Positions 1 to 9,311 of a DNA stretch of 26,140 nucleotides are shown here, piece by piece; positions within the stretch are counted from its first letter, which is position 1, and each line of letters opens with the position of its first letter. The notes under the pieces are model-generated. The model was not told the origin of the DNA, made no database searches, and saw only the letters and a list, made by a program, of their open reading frames with translations. This stretch comes from a virus. The DNA is taken from IMG/VR virus record IMGVR_UViG_3300032241_001383, positions 1 to 26,140 of that record. The stretch is one strand, 5' to 3'. A program made the translations under genes and the position numbers.

Positions 1-1
1 G

Positions 2-160
2 ATGATCGGCTGGAAAACGCTTCAGGAGGCTGAAGCGAACTTGAAAATGCGCGAGCATCCTGAGAAGTACGAGATCGTAAGTATCGTGCCGTCTCTGATG
101 CCCACCAACGCTCATCCGGCATTCGCGTTCATCATTTTGGAAAAAGGCAAGTTCTTTTGA
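2..160 (+). CDS. Small unknown protein, possibly 5'-truncated by the window edge
   Basis: An open frame runs from the left edge to a TGA at 158-160. An ATG at position 2 would give a 52-residue protein, but the frame may begin further left because no upstream sequence is visible. The product has a charged first half rich in Glu and Lys and a hydrophobic patch (AFAFIIL) just before the end FF. I do not recognise it. It lies on the same strand as the ssDNA-binding candidate, 62 bases upstream of it, so the two are probably in one early operon. Certainty that it is coding is moderate and rests on frame and context only. Confidence 0.45.
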   Translation: MIGWKTLQEAEANLKMREHPEKYEIVSIVPSLMPTNAHPAFAFIILEKGKFF

Positions 161-222
161 GTTTCGCGCATACGCGCAAAGGCAAGCGGTCAGCCAAATG
201 ATTGCACAACGGAGAAAGGCAA

Positions 223-882
223 ATGGCACTAGGTTTAAATTTCAGCAGCGGTAACGGCGGTGGAGACATTATCCCGATTGTCAAGTACGACGCGCGGGCG
301 GGTCGCCTGAGCAAGCGCGATTATGTCGGCGGTCAGTATGTCAATACGGACATCACCTCGAATTTCATGGCGGTCGCGGACTTCGAGAATATTGAGACCG
401 GATGGCTTTCGTTCGCGACAGGCGGTGCGCCGGATATGGCGGTTGCTCGTTTCGGCGATCCGATCCCGGCACAGCCGTCTGCGGATCATAAGCAGGGCAT
501 CCGCATGTTGATCCAGTTGAGCAGCAAGCTCGACGGGTCAGTGCGCGAGATGGCCTCGAACGCGAAGGCGTTCTTGCGCGGGGTCGATGCGCTGCACACG
601 GCGTATCTTGAGGGCGTGAAGCAGAACCCGGGCAAGCTGCCGGTGATCACGCTCAAAGACACCGTGGCCTCGACGACGGGTGAAGGCGCTCGCAAGAGCA
701 CCAATTACATCCCGAACTTCGAGATCGTGAAGTGGGTTGATCGGCCTGAGAAGCTGGTCTACACGCCGAAGGCGCGTGCGGCTGCACCTGCAGTTTCATC
801 GCCGCCGGCAACGGGCTCAGAGAAATTCGCAGCTCCGGCGCCAGCAGCGACGACGGTCGATGATGAAGACGATTTTGGTTGA
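223..882 (+). CDS. Probable phage ssDNA-binding protein with acidic C-terminal tail
   Basis: 219 residues starting MALGLNF. I chose the ATG at 223 because GGAGAAAGG at 211-219 is a good ribosome site; a TTG at 202 in frame has none. The first two thirds read as a compact beta-rich domain (VKYDARAGRLSKRDYVGG near the start). A Pro/Ala-rich linker follows (about 185-210), then an acidic end, DDEDDFG. A globular domain, flexible linker and acidic tail ending close to Phe is the plan of SSB proteins, including T7 gp2.5, whose tail contacts replication partners. The function is inferred from this plan, not from a recognised OB-fold motif. It is followed at once by a strong terminator. It could instead be another DNA-metabolism protein of unknown type. 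Confidence 0.6.
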   Translation: MALGLNFSSGNGGGDIIPIVKYDARAGRLSKRDYVGGQYVNTDITSNFMAVADFENIETGWLSFATGGAPDMAVARFGDPIPAQPSADHKQGIRMLIQLSSKLDGSVREMASNAKAFLRGVDALHTAYLEGVKQNPGKLPVITLKDTVASTTGEGARKSTNYIPNFEIVKWVDRPEKLVYTPKARAAAPAVSSPPATGSEKFAAPAPAATTVDDEDDFG

Positions 883-898
883 AGTAAGGTAGCGGAGG

Positions 899-931
899 GG
901 CGGGCGGGCTAACGCTCGTCCGCCTTTTTTT
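899..931 (+). terminator. Intrinsic terminator after the SSB-like gene
   Basis: An 11-bp GC-rich stem (899-909 with 914-924, two G-T wobbles) closes a TAAC loop and is followed by seven Ts at 925-931. It lies 17 bases after the stop of the SSB-like gene. On the other strand no T run follows the stem, so it works in one direction. Only 13 bases separate it from the next start codon. Confidence 0.88.
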
Positions 932-944
932 ATGGGGAACAAAA

Positions 945-1190
945 ATGGCGCGATTTCAATTCACTTTGCACATGCCCAGCCGGGCAGGTTCGCTGGTGCA
1001 TCAGGTCATTGGCGATCATGAATCCAAAAACATTTCTGAATTGCTGAACGCGCTTAACGATAACGCTTTTATTCTCGTGGACGAGATTTACAAGGACAAC
1101 GACGCCGGCCGAATCGGGAATCTGTATACCACCGGCAAGATGATCATCAACACCGCCATGATTGGAAAAATCAAGGAATACAACCCGTGA
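945..1190 (+). CDS. Small unknown phage protein (81 aa)
   Basis: Starts at ATG 945 after a GGGGAA ribosome site at 934-939. The 81-residue product is soluble and mixed in charge, with an amphipathic middle (ISELLNALNDNAFILVDEIY) that looks helix-strand. I recognise no family. It overlaps the next gene by the four bases GTGA (1187-1190), so the two are probably translated together. It sits immediately behind a strong terminator with no room for a promoter, so it depends on read-through, or its promoter lies inside the SSB gene. Probably an accessory early protein; no function can be assigned. Confidence 0.7.
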   Translation: MARFQFTLHMPSRAGSLVHQVIGDHESKNISELLNALNDNAFILVDEIYKDNDAGRIGNLYTTGKMIINTAMIGKIKEYNP

Positions 1191-1504
1191 ATTATACCGA
1201 CCTGATGAAGACTGCATTGAAGACAATTGAAGAGCGCGGCGATCAATATGGAACGGTAGAAAACAACTTTAATCGCATCAGCGCGATTGCATCGGCAATT
1301 CTCGACAAGAGAGTGACGCCTTACGAGATTGCCATCATTCTGCACGCCCTAAAACTTGCCCGCATCGGCGCAGCGCCCAATCACGCCGACAGCTATATTG
1401 ACGGCATCAACTATCTGGCGTTTGCCGGTGGGTTCATGTTGAGTCAAAAGCCTTTGGTCACAAACGAAGTGACAACAGACAAAGATCTGCAGGAAGATTT
1501 TTAG
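1187..1504 (+). CDS. DUF6378-type phage protein
   Basis: 105 residues from a GTG start that overlaps the stop of the previous gene (GTGA); AAGGAA at 1173-1178 is the likely ribosome site. An in-frame ATG at 1205 is the alternative. The sequence has the features I associate with the DUF6378 family of small phage proteins: an opening ERGDQYG, an NF.RI.A.ASAIL segment, then HALKLARIG and an [18 protein letters not shown] segment near residues 65-85. The family's function is not known to me; its all-helical look recalls MazG-like nucleotide hydrolases, but I see no clear metal-binding set. Its last four bases overlap the 3' end of the convergent tail-fibre gene. Confidence 0.75.
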   Translation: MNYTDLMKTALKTIEERGDQYGTVENNFNRISAIASAILDKRVTPYEIAIILHALKLARIGAAPNHADSYIDGINYLAFAGGFMLSQKPLVTNEVTTDKDLQEDF

Positions 1505-2511
1505 TAACCGATTGCAAGCCAATGGAATCCATTCAGGTTTGTCAGGTTCTGCATGATCCAAGTAAGTCCAGTGGTAGATACTGATCCACTGGCTGCATAG
1601 ATGGATACAGGGTTAACGGTGGCGCTTGCTTGTCCGCTAGCATCTCCAAAACCCCAGCCAGTTGCAGTCACATTCAAACATGCATTTGGAAATGCTATCG
1701 GGAAAGAAGTAGTCGCTGTGCTTGATCCTGTCGTATACCCATTCTCAGTACCCCATTGAATAATCAAACCTCCGGGAAGCTTTTGATATCCATTGGTCGT
1801 CAACGACTGGTTGCTTCCCGTAAATGAGCTATCGGCAAGAGCCCCGATGGTGTTGTAGCTAATTGTCTCTGGAGCACTGCCGTTAAACATCGTTCCAGAA
1901 GCAGCACCTGATCCGCTGTTATCAAAGGTCGCTGCATAAGTGGTCGTGCCGCCACCGCCACTGCCGCTAGAGTTAATCGTCACAGCGCCAGTCGATCCGC
2001 TCAGAGTGATATTTGTGCCGGCAATAAGGCTTGTGACTCCGGTGTTCGTCAGGGTAACGGCCCCTGTAGGACTGCTAGCAGAGATTCCTGTTCCGCCGGA
2101 AATTGATGCGACGCCTGCGGACCCGCCAGAGCCGGAAGTAAATACGTTTGCGCCATCGCAATAAACGGTAAAAATTGACATTACAGGAATCGTAACTGCA
2201 GGCATCGGGCCACCGCCCAAAGAAGCGACAACCAACGGATGCCCCGTTTCGTTGATGATGACCCACTGACCGCCGACAGCATTTGGAATGTTGATCGTGC
2301 CGCCCGGAGAGCCTGCATTGGAAACAGCAAGCCCCATGTTGATGTATTGCGGCTGTGTCAAAGTGACAGAAGTAGCACCGCCCATGTTCAGCAAATAAAC
2401 ATTACCAAACGCGGCATCAATGATCAGGTTGTTGTCATTTAGGATCGTTCCCCATGTTCCTTCGCTGCCTCCAACGATTGGATTTACGATTCCTTTATTT
2501 TCCGTTGCCAT
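1501..2511 (-). CDS. Tail fibre, gp53-like C-terminal domain
   Basis: 336 residues. The N-terminal part (about 5-40, [17 protein letters not shown]) matches an attachment-type domain common at the start of phage fibres. Residues 133-182 are one copy of a Gly/Ser/Thr beta module (SGGTGIS...[17 protein letters not shown]) that also occurs twice in the fibre at 19399-20193. A poly-Gly hinge follows. Residues 240-336 form the tip: [15 protein letters not shown], then [15 protein letters not shown], ending [12 protein letters not shown]. This is the signature of the putative tail fibre gp53-like C-terminal domain, a trimeric receptor-binding tip. It is the last gene of the late operon and overlaps the convergent DUF6378 gene by four bases. 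Confidence is high for a fibre; the receptor is unknown. Confidence 0.88.
   Translation of the reverse strand: MATENKGIVNPIVGGSEGTWGTILNDNNLIIDAAFGNVYLLNMGGATSVTLTQPQYINMGLAVSNAGSPGGTINIPNAVGGQWVIINETGHPLVVASLGGGPMPAVTIPVMSIFTVYCDGANVFTSGSGGSAGVASISGGTGISASSPTGAVTLTNTGVTSLIAGTNITLSGSTGAVTINSSGSGGGGTTTYAATFDNSGSGAASGTMFNGSAPETISYNTIGALADSSFTGSNQSLTTNGYQKLPGGLIIQWGTENGYTTGSSTATTSFPIAFPNACLNVTATGWGFGDASGQASATVNPVSIYAASGSVSTTGLTWIMQNLTNLNGFHWLAIGY
1966..2115 (-). repeat. Fibre shaft module shared with the fibre at 19399-20193
   Basis: Fifty codons encode the motif [37 protein letters not shown], nearly the same as the two tandem modules at 19726-20043. It is a protein-level repeat lying between a poly-Gly hinge and an N-terminal domain, and is probably a beta-structured shaft segment. 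Confidence 0.75.
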
Positions 2512-2519
2512 GTCTGCTC

Positions 2520-5426
2520 CTAAATTGATTCTTGGGCTACCGACAGCGCCTTGACGATCGCTTCATCGGGTGCATTCAGTAAAGGCTCAGTCGTCTTGTC
2601 AGTAGCCTTCTTGGCGTTATCGGCAAGCTTCATCAATTTGCCAACCAGCATCTCGACTTTGTCAGCCCGTCCGCCAGAAGCGCGTTCGATGCGGCCGCCA
2701 TTTGCTTGCTGGGAAATTCTATGCGGTGCGTTATAGGGTAGGCTGAAGAATGTATGGTTACCAATATTCTTGCCTTCGCCCTGAGCCCAGTTTGGAAGTT
2801 GCTCTCCGCGACGCTTCATTTCAAATTTGTTGATGAAATGAGTTGCACCATTAGTGGGATCAGGCAAATCTCCACGCATCGCCGGAAGCACAATGTCGTT
2901 TTTGACATGCTGATACTCTTTGCTATTTGGGTCTATAGCATTTACGGACCCATTGCCAACGGACTCAAATGCGCTAGGGCGTTTAATCACGTTTGGAATT
3001 GACTCTCCAGAAGACTTTGCCCTGTTTAGTATCACATGAGCAACGGCCGCTTTTCCGGTATCAGCCTCTTTTCCTGCTTCTGCAAGGATTGTTCTTGTCA
3101 TCAAATCATTTGGATCTGATGCATTTGCAGATGGCGATGTAATCTTTGGCCTTGAAGATTCATCGGAAGGCAACATGTACTGAGATGGAAGCAAAGATTG
3201 ACCGCGAATAGATGCGTCTTTAATTGCTCTTGCTGTTTTATCAATAAATGATCTGGCATTAGGATTTGTTGCCGCAAGCTTGCCAAGTTCTGCGGTTTTG
3301 GAGGGATCGGACATTAAATCAACGACTTTAGAAGCGATTCTGCTTTCTGCAAAATTATATACGCCCTTAGCAGCAAGCGCAGAAACCAATCCTCCAGAAC
3401 CAATGGCCGCAGCGCCAATAGATGGAAGATGCCCATGAAGTATGTTCATTAGGGTATCGTATCCAGCAACACCTAAAAGCGCCCCTCCTCCAACACCTCC
3501 ACCAACAAGCGTTCCCATACTGATTCTAGGAGCGCCAGTCACAGGATCTGGCGGTTTCACTTTTGAAAGCATGTTTTCAGTAACTGCTTTTCCCATGATC
3601 GAATTAAAATTGTCTTCCCCCAAAGCCATTTTCATTCTTTGAGAAACTGCAGGAGTGTCCAAGTTACGCAACATCCAAGACAAAGCATTTGGATCATTTT
3701 GTAATTTAGTTCTTAAAGCACCAGCCGCACCTTGAGCAAATAAGTTGCGTTGTTCTAGACTTAATTTTTTATAGTTGTTTACAAATTCAGTAGCATCAAA
3801 ATCGTTCATCCGCTTAAGAGCGCTTTGACCAGCCTCAATTGCGTTGCTTTCGCCAAACGCTTCGGAAGCGGCATCACGAGCGGTTTCGTATGCTGGAACT
3901 TGTTCGTCTATTGCACTGACAAGACGGTTTTGAAGATCCGTAAGATCTTTTCTTCTTTGACCAGTTGCATTTCTAAGCTCGTCACCAATATAAGTTTTTA
4001 CACGATGCCAATAGTTTAAATTCGGGTACTGCGGAGGAGCACCAGGCACTTTTGTATAACTCGCAGGATTCCCGCTTTCATCAAGAATAGAACTTGGGAC
4101 AACTTGATCTGCAGTACCCGGACGGTAAGAAACTATGTTTAGTTTTGGATCTGTACCAGATCGCTCTGCGTCTCTTCCAGCAGCTTTAATATCGTCAATG
4201 CCAGAAAGCTCTTCAAGCTCCGGGCTCCATACGCTAGAAGCTTTAGGATCAGTTCTAGCTAATTTGTATAGTCTATCGACGTTGGCTTTATTCAAAGCCC
4301 CAATTTTTTTATCAAGCTCTCCCGGACCTTCAGATCCGAAAAGGCTATCAATATGATTTGAGACATTTGCGGCGGCGGCTTCTTTTCTAGCTTCCATAGC
4401 TTTTTTCAAAGCGCCAACTTTTGCTTCTACGTTGTTATTTAAATATCCGTATCGCTTTAGCAAGGCTCGGGTCGTATCACCGGCCATGTCAAAAATGGTG
4501 GGCTCCTGCCCATTCCGAATAGCGTTGTTATATTCGTCAATCGTCATGTTTGCTGAACCGTTTCTAAACTCTGACGATAGAGAATCTAGAATTTTTCCTT
4601 CAGCAACAGCATTTGGCATAGACAGATAACCAACCGCATCTGCTATTTTGCTGGCCCCCATGCCAGAACCAACGGCACCTGCCAAACGAGCTATGACTTC
4701 TGCAGATGGCGTTTCTGGCAATAGTTGATGAGCAACAGTGCCGGCCACTTCTGACCCGACTCCTGCTGCACTCCCAGTAAGCGCTCCTCGAGCAACTCCA
4801 CGAAGAGATCCAAGAGTTTTACCAAGGGCGGATGTTTCAGAAATTAATGGACCAGCGCCTTCAGTAAGCATGGCGGGAGCCGCGACACGCGCTGCGGTTC
4901 CAGCTATCTTTCCCGCGCTGGTTTGAGGTTCATATTGCGTAAAAGGCAGTTTTTCTTGAATAAGTTTTTGCATTCCGGGTTGCGTAAAATCTACGCCGGA
5001 ATATTCCCCAATTCTTTTCAATAAATCTGCTGTTCCAGTTACAGGATTAATTTGAGATATCAAATCCAAAGCTTGCTTAGTTCTTTTTGCAACGTCTGGA
5101 TCGGCCTTCTGTAAGGCATAGTCAACAAACTTACCTGTCAATCCTCTAGATACATCCCCCATCGTTTGAAGAGTGGTGGGAAGATCTGCCGTTACCCCGA
5201 GAGTTCCCTGAGATGCAATACTTCTAGCTATATCTTCGCCAACACCAACTTTAGGTCTTGGCGTTTCTTCGATAATGCTTCCTTCTGCCGGAGCGGCCAC
5301 GGTAGGACCCCTAGAAGGATATCTAGGTAGTCTAGAAGGTCCGGTTGAAGTTTCTGTCTGGGGGGCAGATTCCCCTTCAATGACATCGCCTTCTTTCGGA
5401 AATGTGTTGTCATTCTGCATGGGCAT
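2520..5426 (-). CDS. Giant ejection-type virion protein with C-terminal SleB-like cell-wall hydrolase
   Basis: 968 residues; ATG 5426 has AAGGTG just upstream. The N-terminal 90 residues are Pro/Thr-rich and disordered, followed by long Ala/Gly/Lys-rich helical regions. A hydrophobic Gly/Ala-rich stretch at about 633-685 could cross a membrane. Residues about 770-895 match the cell wall hydrolase SleB family: [20 protein letters not shown] followed by LNRAKSSG, with likely catalytic Glu783, then THFI and [10 protein letters not shown]. The extreme C-terminus carries two GGR motifs ([14 protein letters not shown]) and a Lys-rich helical tail. A large helical protein with a wall hydrolase is expected for proteins ejected into the envelope to let DNA through. 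It follows the other giant protein 12 bases downstream. I am confident of the hydrolase fold; the ejection role is inference from size and position. Confidence 0.8.
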   Translation of the reverse strand: MPMQNDNTFPKEGDVIEGESAPQTETSTGPSRLPRYPSRGPTVAAPAEGSIIEETPRPKVGVGEDIARSIASQGTLGVTADLPTTLQTMGDVSRGLTGKFVDYALQKADPDVAKRTKQALDLISQINPVTGTADLLKRIGEYSGVDFTQPGMQKLIQEKLPFTQYEPQTSAGKIAGTAARVAAPAMLTEGAGPLISETSALGKTLGSLRGVARGALTGSAAGVGSEVAGTVAHQLLPETPSAEVIARLAGAVGSGMGASKIADAVGYLSMPNAVAEGKILDSLSSEFRNGSANMTIDEYNNAIRNGQEPTIFDMAGDTTRALLKRYGYLNNNVEAKVGALKKAMEARKEAAAANVSNHIDSLFGSEGPGELDKKIGALNKANVDRLYKLARTDPKASSVWSPELEELSGIDDIKAAGRDAERSGTDPKLNIVSYRPGTADQVVPSSILDESGNPASYTKVPGAPPQYPNLNYWHRVKTYIGDELRNATGQRRKDLTDLQNRLVSAIDEQVPAYETARDAASEAFGESNAIEAGQSALKRMNDFDATEFVNNYKKLSLEQRNLFAQGAAGALRTKLQNDPNALSWMLRNLDTPAVSQRMKMALGEDNFNSIMGKAVTENMLSKVKPPDPVTGAPRISMGTLVGGGVGGGALLGVAGYDTLMNILHGHLPSIGAAAIGSGGLVSALAAKGVYNFAESRIASKVVDLMSDPSKTAELGKLAATNPNARSFIDKTARAIKDASIRGQSLLPSQYMLPSDESSRPKITSPSANASDPNDLMTRTILAEAGKEADTGKAAVAHVILNRAKSSGESIPNVIKRPSAFESVGNGSVNAIDPNSKEYQHVKNDIVLPAMRGDLPDPTNGATHFINKFEMKRRGEQLPNWAQGEGKNIGNHTFFSLPYNAPHRISQQANGGRIERASGGRADKVEMLVGKLMKLADNAKKATDKTTEPLLNAPDEAIVKALSVAQESI

Positions 5427-5438
5427 AAATCACCTTAC

Positions 5439-8400
5439 TCAAAGGTATTTGATGATTTTGTACTGAGGATTGCCGGTATCAGGACTCAATCCCATGTACA
5501 TGACGCGAGCAGGTCTCGGCAGTTTTAAGCCGCTTATTTGATTAGGCTCCAGAATGTATTCGTGATTGGGCTTCATGTCTTGGTAGCTGCTGACATCCCC
5601 TTTCACGGCAACATGTTTTCTTTCTTCATCAGCAAAATCTTCTTGCTTGTAATAATTGTTAAATTCTTTCTCAAAAGTCTGTTTGTCAAACAATTGATTA
5701 TGTGCATTCCTGTGGTTGTAAGCTTCATCGGAATGCTTTTGGTCAAAGTCCAAAGCGCCAAGAGCTTGCGAAATAATCTCTCGGTTTGCCTTTGGATCCA
5801 GTTCTGGATTAGCCGTTGCTCTTTGGAATCCCTGTATCTCTGCAACCTTGGCCGGCCCAGACAAAGTAGAAACGTCATTAAACACTTGGCGCATCATCCC
5901 TTTGACAAATTCATCGGCCGCAGCCGTGTCTCCGGGGCCGATTTTAGGAACATCAAAGCCTGCAGTTCTTAGCCACCCTGCTGCATTAGCAAGCCATTCT
6001 GTTCCGCGTCCAGACTGGTAATTCTCAAGAACCGTCCGCAGCATATTGAGGTTGGCTCTGGCTTTTTGCCTTGCTGCGTCCTGAGTTCCAAGTTCGTCGA
6101 AGAACTTAGCATTCTCAGGCGCATTTGCATTGAGATGAGCAACTGCAGCAGCTTGCGGATTAAAAATCTTGTTCCCGTTTTTGTCTATTCCATAAAAAGT
6201 TTGATCTATTGCTGCCTGTTCCTGATTTGCACGGCTCATCAATTGCTGATAAGTGGCCGTGTCATTTGGATTTGCCAAAAGAGCTTGCTTTGCTCTTTGT
6301 CGCAGGACAAGAGGATTTTTGTCATCCGCTAGTTTCGAATAAAAATTAGGATCAGGCGTTGTGGCTTGAGTGTAAACGTCATTAGGCTTCTTAATTTTTA
6401 CAGTTTCAGGCGTTGACGATGTTGGCCCGGTTTCCGTAGTTACCGCAGAAACGGCTTGGGGTATGTCGGCAGTAATTACCGGCTTGTTTGTCGGAACATT
6501 TTGTCCTTGAGCAGTTGCCCCTGAAACAGGAGTTTGTTGCTGAACGCCAGACGTTTCCGATGGGTACTTCCCAATCGCGCTTATATCTCCGCCTCCAAGC
6601 TCTGTGATTCGCTTATCAATAGCAGCAATCTGAGCTTTCAGAGACGGATCAATTGCGGCTCCGGTAACGGAAGAAGCCGCCATTTGTGCTTGCATCCACC
6701 TACGCGCCTCAAGCAACCGAGCGAGTGTCGCGTTATTAGCTTGCTGCTGGGCAATCGCAACACGCTGTTTCTCATAATCCATTTGACGAGTCTGCAAGCC
6801 AATTTGCTGTTGGGCTTGCAAACCGGAAGCAAGGCCCTGAGCGCCAGACGCCAAGGCAACGCCAAAATGTTTGGTCGGCGCAGTGCCCATCGCTGCAAAA
6901 AATTGCAATGCGGGAATGAGATTTTCTTTTTTAAAAATATCGTTTGCCAAAAGTTTTTGCATGAAACCTTCGGTAGGTTTTTGGACCTGTGTGTCTGCAA
7001 TTTGCTTTGAGGGAGTAGCCGTATCGGCTTGGGCAGGCATAGCAGCGCCAAGACCTTGTTGTGCGCCGCCTTCAAAACCAGTTCCTGCAATTGGCTTCTT
7101 GCCGACGATATCAGGCAAGTTACTAACATCTGTTCCGGTTCTTGCGCCAAGACCGACATTTTGGGGGATCGCCGTGGCGTCAGATCCTTTGGTGAAATAG
7201 TTCGGATCAGTTAAAGACGCTAATGTATTTTGATCATCCGTACTCTGATCGGAATCGCCACCTACCCCTCCTTCAGCATATCCATGACGGCCACCAGCAA
7301 CGCCGCCGCGTGAAGCAAACATTGCTGCTAAATTAGCAATGCTTTCTGCCGTAGACGCCATCTGGCTCAATTGACCAAGCCCAGACTGCCCTTGCCCCGG
7401 CAAAGCTGCTGGGGTCAATTTGTTTTCGTTCTTGGATGCTTCGATGTCCAAGCCTTTCGGCTTTTCGGTATACGGGTCTGGATTTTCATTAGCATAGGGA
7501 TCTATATCCCCTCCGCTTTCATATCCGTAACGACCAGCAAGTCCGCCGCTCGCGTAATGATGAGCGCCTACTACACCGCCCCTATAATCAGCTTCTGGCT
7601 CTGGCTCTTCATTGGCAGCAGAATTCGCATCTGTTTTCTGTTGTGCAAAAGCTTGTTGAATCATCGCGTCAGATTCATCACGCCCCATTGTCCCCGCTGA
7701 CAATCCTAAAGATTTAACATCCTGCCCTTCCTGAGACGCGGCTGCTCTGGAAGCAATGTCAGATTGCATTGCTTCGTCTTTTAAGTCTTTAATCATGGAG
7801 GATGCTTTGCCGGCAATTTTGCTTCCGGTTCCGCTTAAAGACCCAATAGACTTCGCCGCCTCATCAATGTTTTTGACTTGTTCTGCAGGAGTCGGCCCCG
7901 GCTTTGGAAGAGAAGCAGTTTGCAAATGCGCCGCAGGCATCGAAGTCGTCGGTACATATCCCTGCGCGCCGCCATGCGGAGGGCCGCCAGCCAGACCGCC
8001 GTAGGCGGTAGGGCCACCAGCTCCGACGTACATTTGCTGCTGCGCCTGAAGAATTGAAGCTAGATCCCCCGGACTGATCAAGCTGTAATCAGATAGGCCG
8101 CCCGGACCAGTCGTAACGGAAGTCGAATACCCGCCGCCCGCGTACCCGCCGCGAGCGTAGGCTTCGCCGGCATGGCCGAGGCCGACATGGCCGCCCATGC
8201 TGCTACGCTCAGAGTCTTCGAGCGCCTTACCGTAATCGACGGTCTTGTACCCACCAGCAAGCCCGACGGCTTCCGGGTGATGCTTTTCGACATCCTGAGC
8301 GATAAGACCCATCTGAGTACGATCGTCACCGTCCATCTTGTACGAATAGATCGGCTGGCCGTCATGCGTGTGGCCGACTTCCTTGATGTCGCGCTTGAGG

Positions 8401-9308
8401 CGCTCATCTGAAAAGAAGCCACCGGGCTGCGTGCCTGTGGTGGTAGATCCAGACAGTGCGCCGGTTCCTTCCGCGATACCGGCAACGAAATTCGCCACCT
8501 GAAACGGGTAGCTCTGCTGCTGCAGGAATTGGTTGTACAGAGCGGTCTTGCCGGCCTGTTCTGTCTGCTGCTGCAACTGACCTGCACCGATCTGAGCCTG
8601 AGCGCCCTGAAGCGCGGCACCCTGAGCACCAGCGCCCAATGCCGCCAACTCTTGTGACGTTCCAGCGCCCTGCTGGTATCCGAGGTTGCCGATATTGGCA
8701 AGCTGGTTTGCGCCAGCGAGGCCGATCTGCTGCTCGCCCATCGCCGTTTGCAGGGCTTGGTTATAGCCCTGATTCAGGATGTTGCTGTAGATATTGGCAT
8801 TCGCAAGATTCTGCTGTTGATTCAAATTCGCAGCCGCAATACCAGCACGGTCGCCACCAAAAGCACCAGATGAAATCGCATTGCCTAATTGCCCCGCCAT
8901 TGCCTGTTGATTTTGTTGGTTCAGGAGTTGTTCCTGACTTCCAAGTACCGTACCCAAGTATGGGCTGAGATACTGGTTGATTTGCTGCCCAGTAAGCGGA
9001 GCAGAACTGGCTGCAGTTCCAGACTCGGCCATCGCATTAAGTGGCTGAGTGTTACCGTATGCCCCCATCAGCGTATTGGTGGCGGCACCGAAGTACGGTT
9101 GGGCTTGATTGGCGGCGGCGTTAACGCCGCTGATGCCTGTACTTTCTTGTGCGTTGACGGGCGCGACAAATGCGTTTGGATCAGTCGAGTACTGTTGAAA
9201 TGGTTTCTCGGCAGCAGTCTGAGCCTGCGCGTTGACGCTGTTGTACCGAGCCAGTACCTCCGGCGGGATGGTAACTTGACTGGTGCTTTGACTGCTTTTG
9301 CCGCCCAT
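5439..9308 (-). CDS. Giant ejection-type protein with an internal peptidase_S74 (endosialidase chaperone) domain
   Basis: 1289 residues, ATG at 9308, three bases after the GNAT gene stop. Residues 1-290 are rich in Gln, Asn, Ala and Gly with long helical repeats (QQNQQ, GAQAQIGAGQLQQQ). Residues about 297-365 read FFSDERLKRDIKEVG, IYSYKM, TQMGLIAQDVEKHHPEAV and YKTVDYGKAL. This is the intramolecular chaperone (peptidase_S74) domain; Ser300 and Lys305 keep the spacing of the K1F Ser-Lys dyad that self-cleaves before the Ser. Three Gly-rich segments follow, at about 383-393, 573-600 and 664-683. The last 400 residues are mixed helical with a charged end. S74 domains usually end fibre proteins, so more than 900 residues after the domain is odd. 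GC is higher in the 5' part than in the 3' part. Role as an internal/ejected virion protein is inferred from size, Gln/Ala-rich helices and neighbours. Confidence 0.78.
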   Translation of the reverse strand: MGGKSSQSTSQVTIPPEVLARYNSVNAQAQTAAEKPFQQYSTDPNAFVAPVNAQESTGISGVNAAANQAQPYFGAATNTLMGAYGNTQPLNAMAESGTAASSAPLTGQQINQYLSPYLGTVLGSQEQLLNQQNQQAMAGQLGNAISSGAFGGDRAGIAAANLNQQQNLANANIYSNILNQGYNQALQTAMGEQQIGLAGANQLANIGNLGYQQGAGTSQELAALGAGAQGAALQGAQAQIGAGQLQQQTEQAGKTALYNQFLQQQSYPFQVANFVAGIAEGTGALSGSTTTGTQPGGFFSDERLKRDIKEVGHTHDGQPIYSYKMDGDDRTQMGLIAQDVEKHHPEAVGLAGGYKTVDYGKALEDSERSSMGGHVGLGHAGEAYARGGYAGGGYSTSVTTGPGGLSDYSLISPGDLASILQAQQQMYVGAGGPTAYGGLAGGPPHGGAQGYVPTTSMPAAHLQTASLPKPGPTPAEQVKNIDEAAKSIGSLSGTGSKIAGKASSMIKDLKDEAMQSDIASRAAASQEGQDVKSLGLSAGTMGRDESDAMIQQAFAQQKTDANSAANEEPEPEADYRGGVVGAHHYASGGLAGRYGYESGGDIDPYANENPDPYTEKPKGLDIEASKNENKLTPAALPGQGQSGLGQLSQMASTAESIANLAAMFASRGGVAGGRHGYAEGGVGGDSDQSTDDQNTLASLTDPNYFTKGSDATAIPQNVGLGARTGTDVSNLPDIVGKKPIAGTGFEGGAQQGLGAAMPAQADTATPSKQIADTQVQKPTEGFMQKLLANDIFKKENLIPALQFFAAMGTAPTKHFGVALASGAQGLASGLQAQQQIGLQTRQMDYEKQRVAIAQQQANNATLARLLEARRWMQAQMAASSVTGAAIDPSLKAQIAAIDKRITELGGGDISAIGKYPSETSGVQQQTPVSGATAQGQNVPTNKPVITADIPQAVSAVTTETGPTSSTPETVKIKKPNDVYTQATTPDPNFYSKLADDKNPLVLRQRAKQALLANPNDTATYQQLMSRANQEQAAIDQTFYGIDKNGNKIFNPQAAAVAHLNANAPENAKFFDELGTQDAARQKARANLNMLRTVLENYQSGRGTEWLANAAGWLRTAGFDVPKIGPGDTAAADEFVKGMMRQVFNDVSTLSGPAKVAEIQGFQRATANPELDPKANREIISQALGALDFDQKHSDEAYNHRNAHNQLFDKQTFEKEFNNYYKQEDFADEERKHVAVKGDVSSYQDMKPNHEYILEPNQISGLKLPRPARVMYMGLSPDTGNPQYKIIKYL

Positions 9309-9311
9309 AAC

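Noticed and set aside
162-181. Short GCGC hairpin between the first two plus-strand genes
   Set aside because: Only four strong pairs and no T run; not enough for a terminator or operator.
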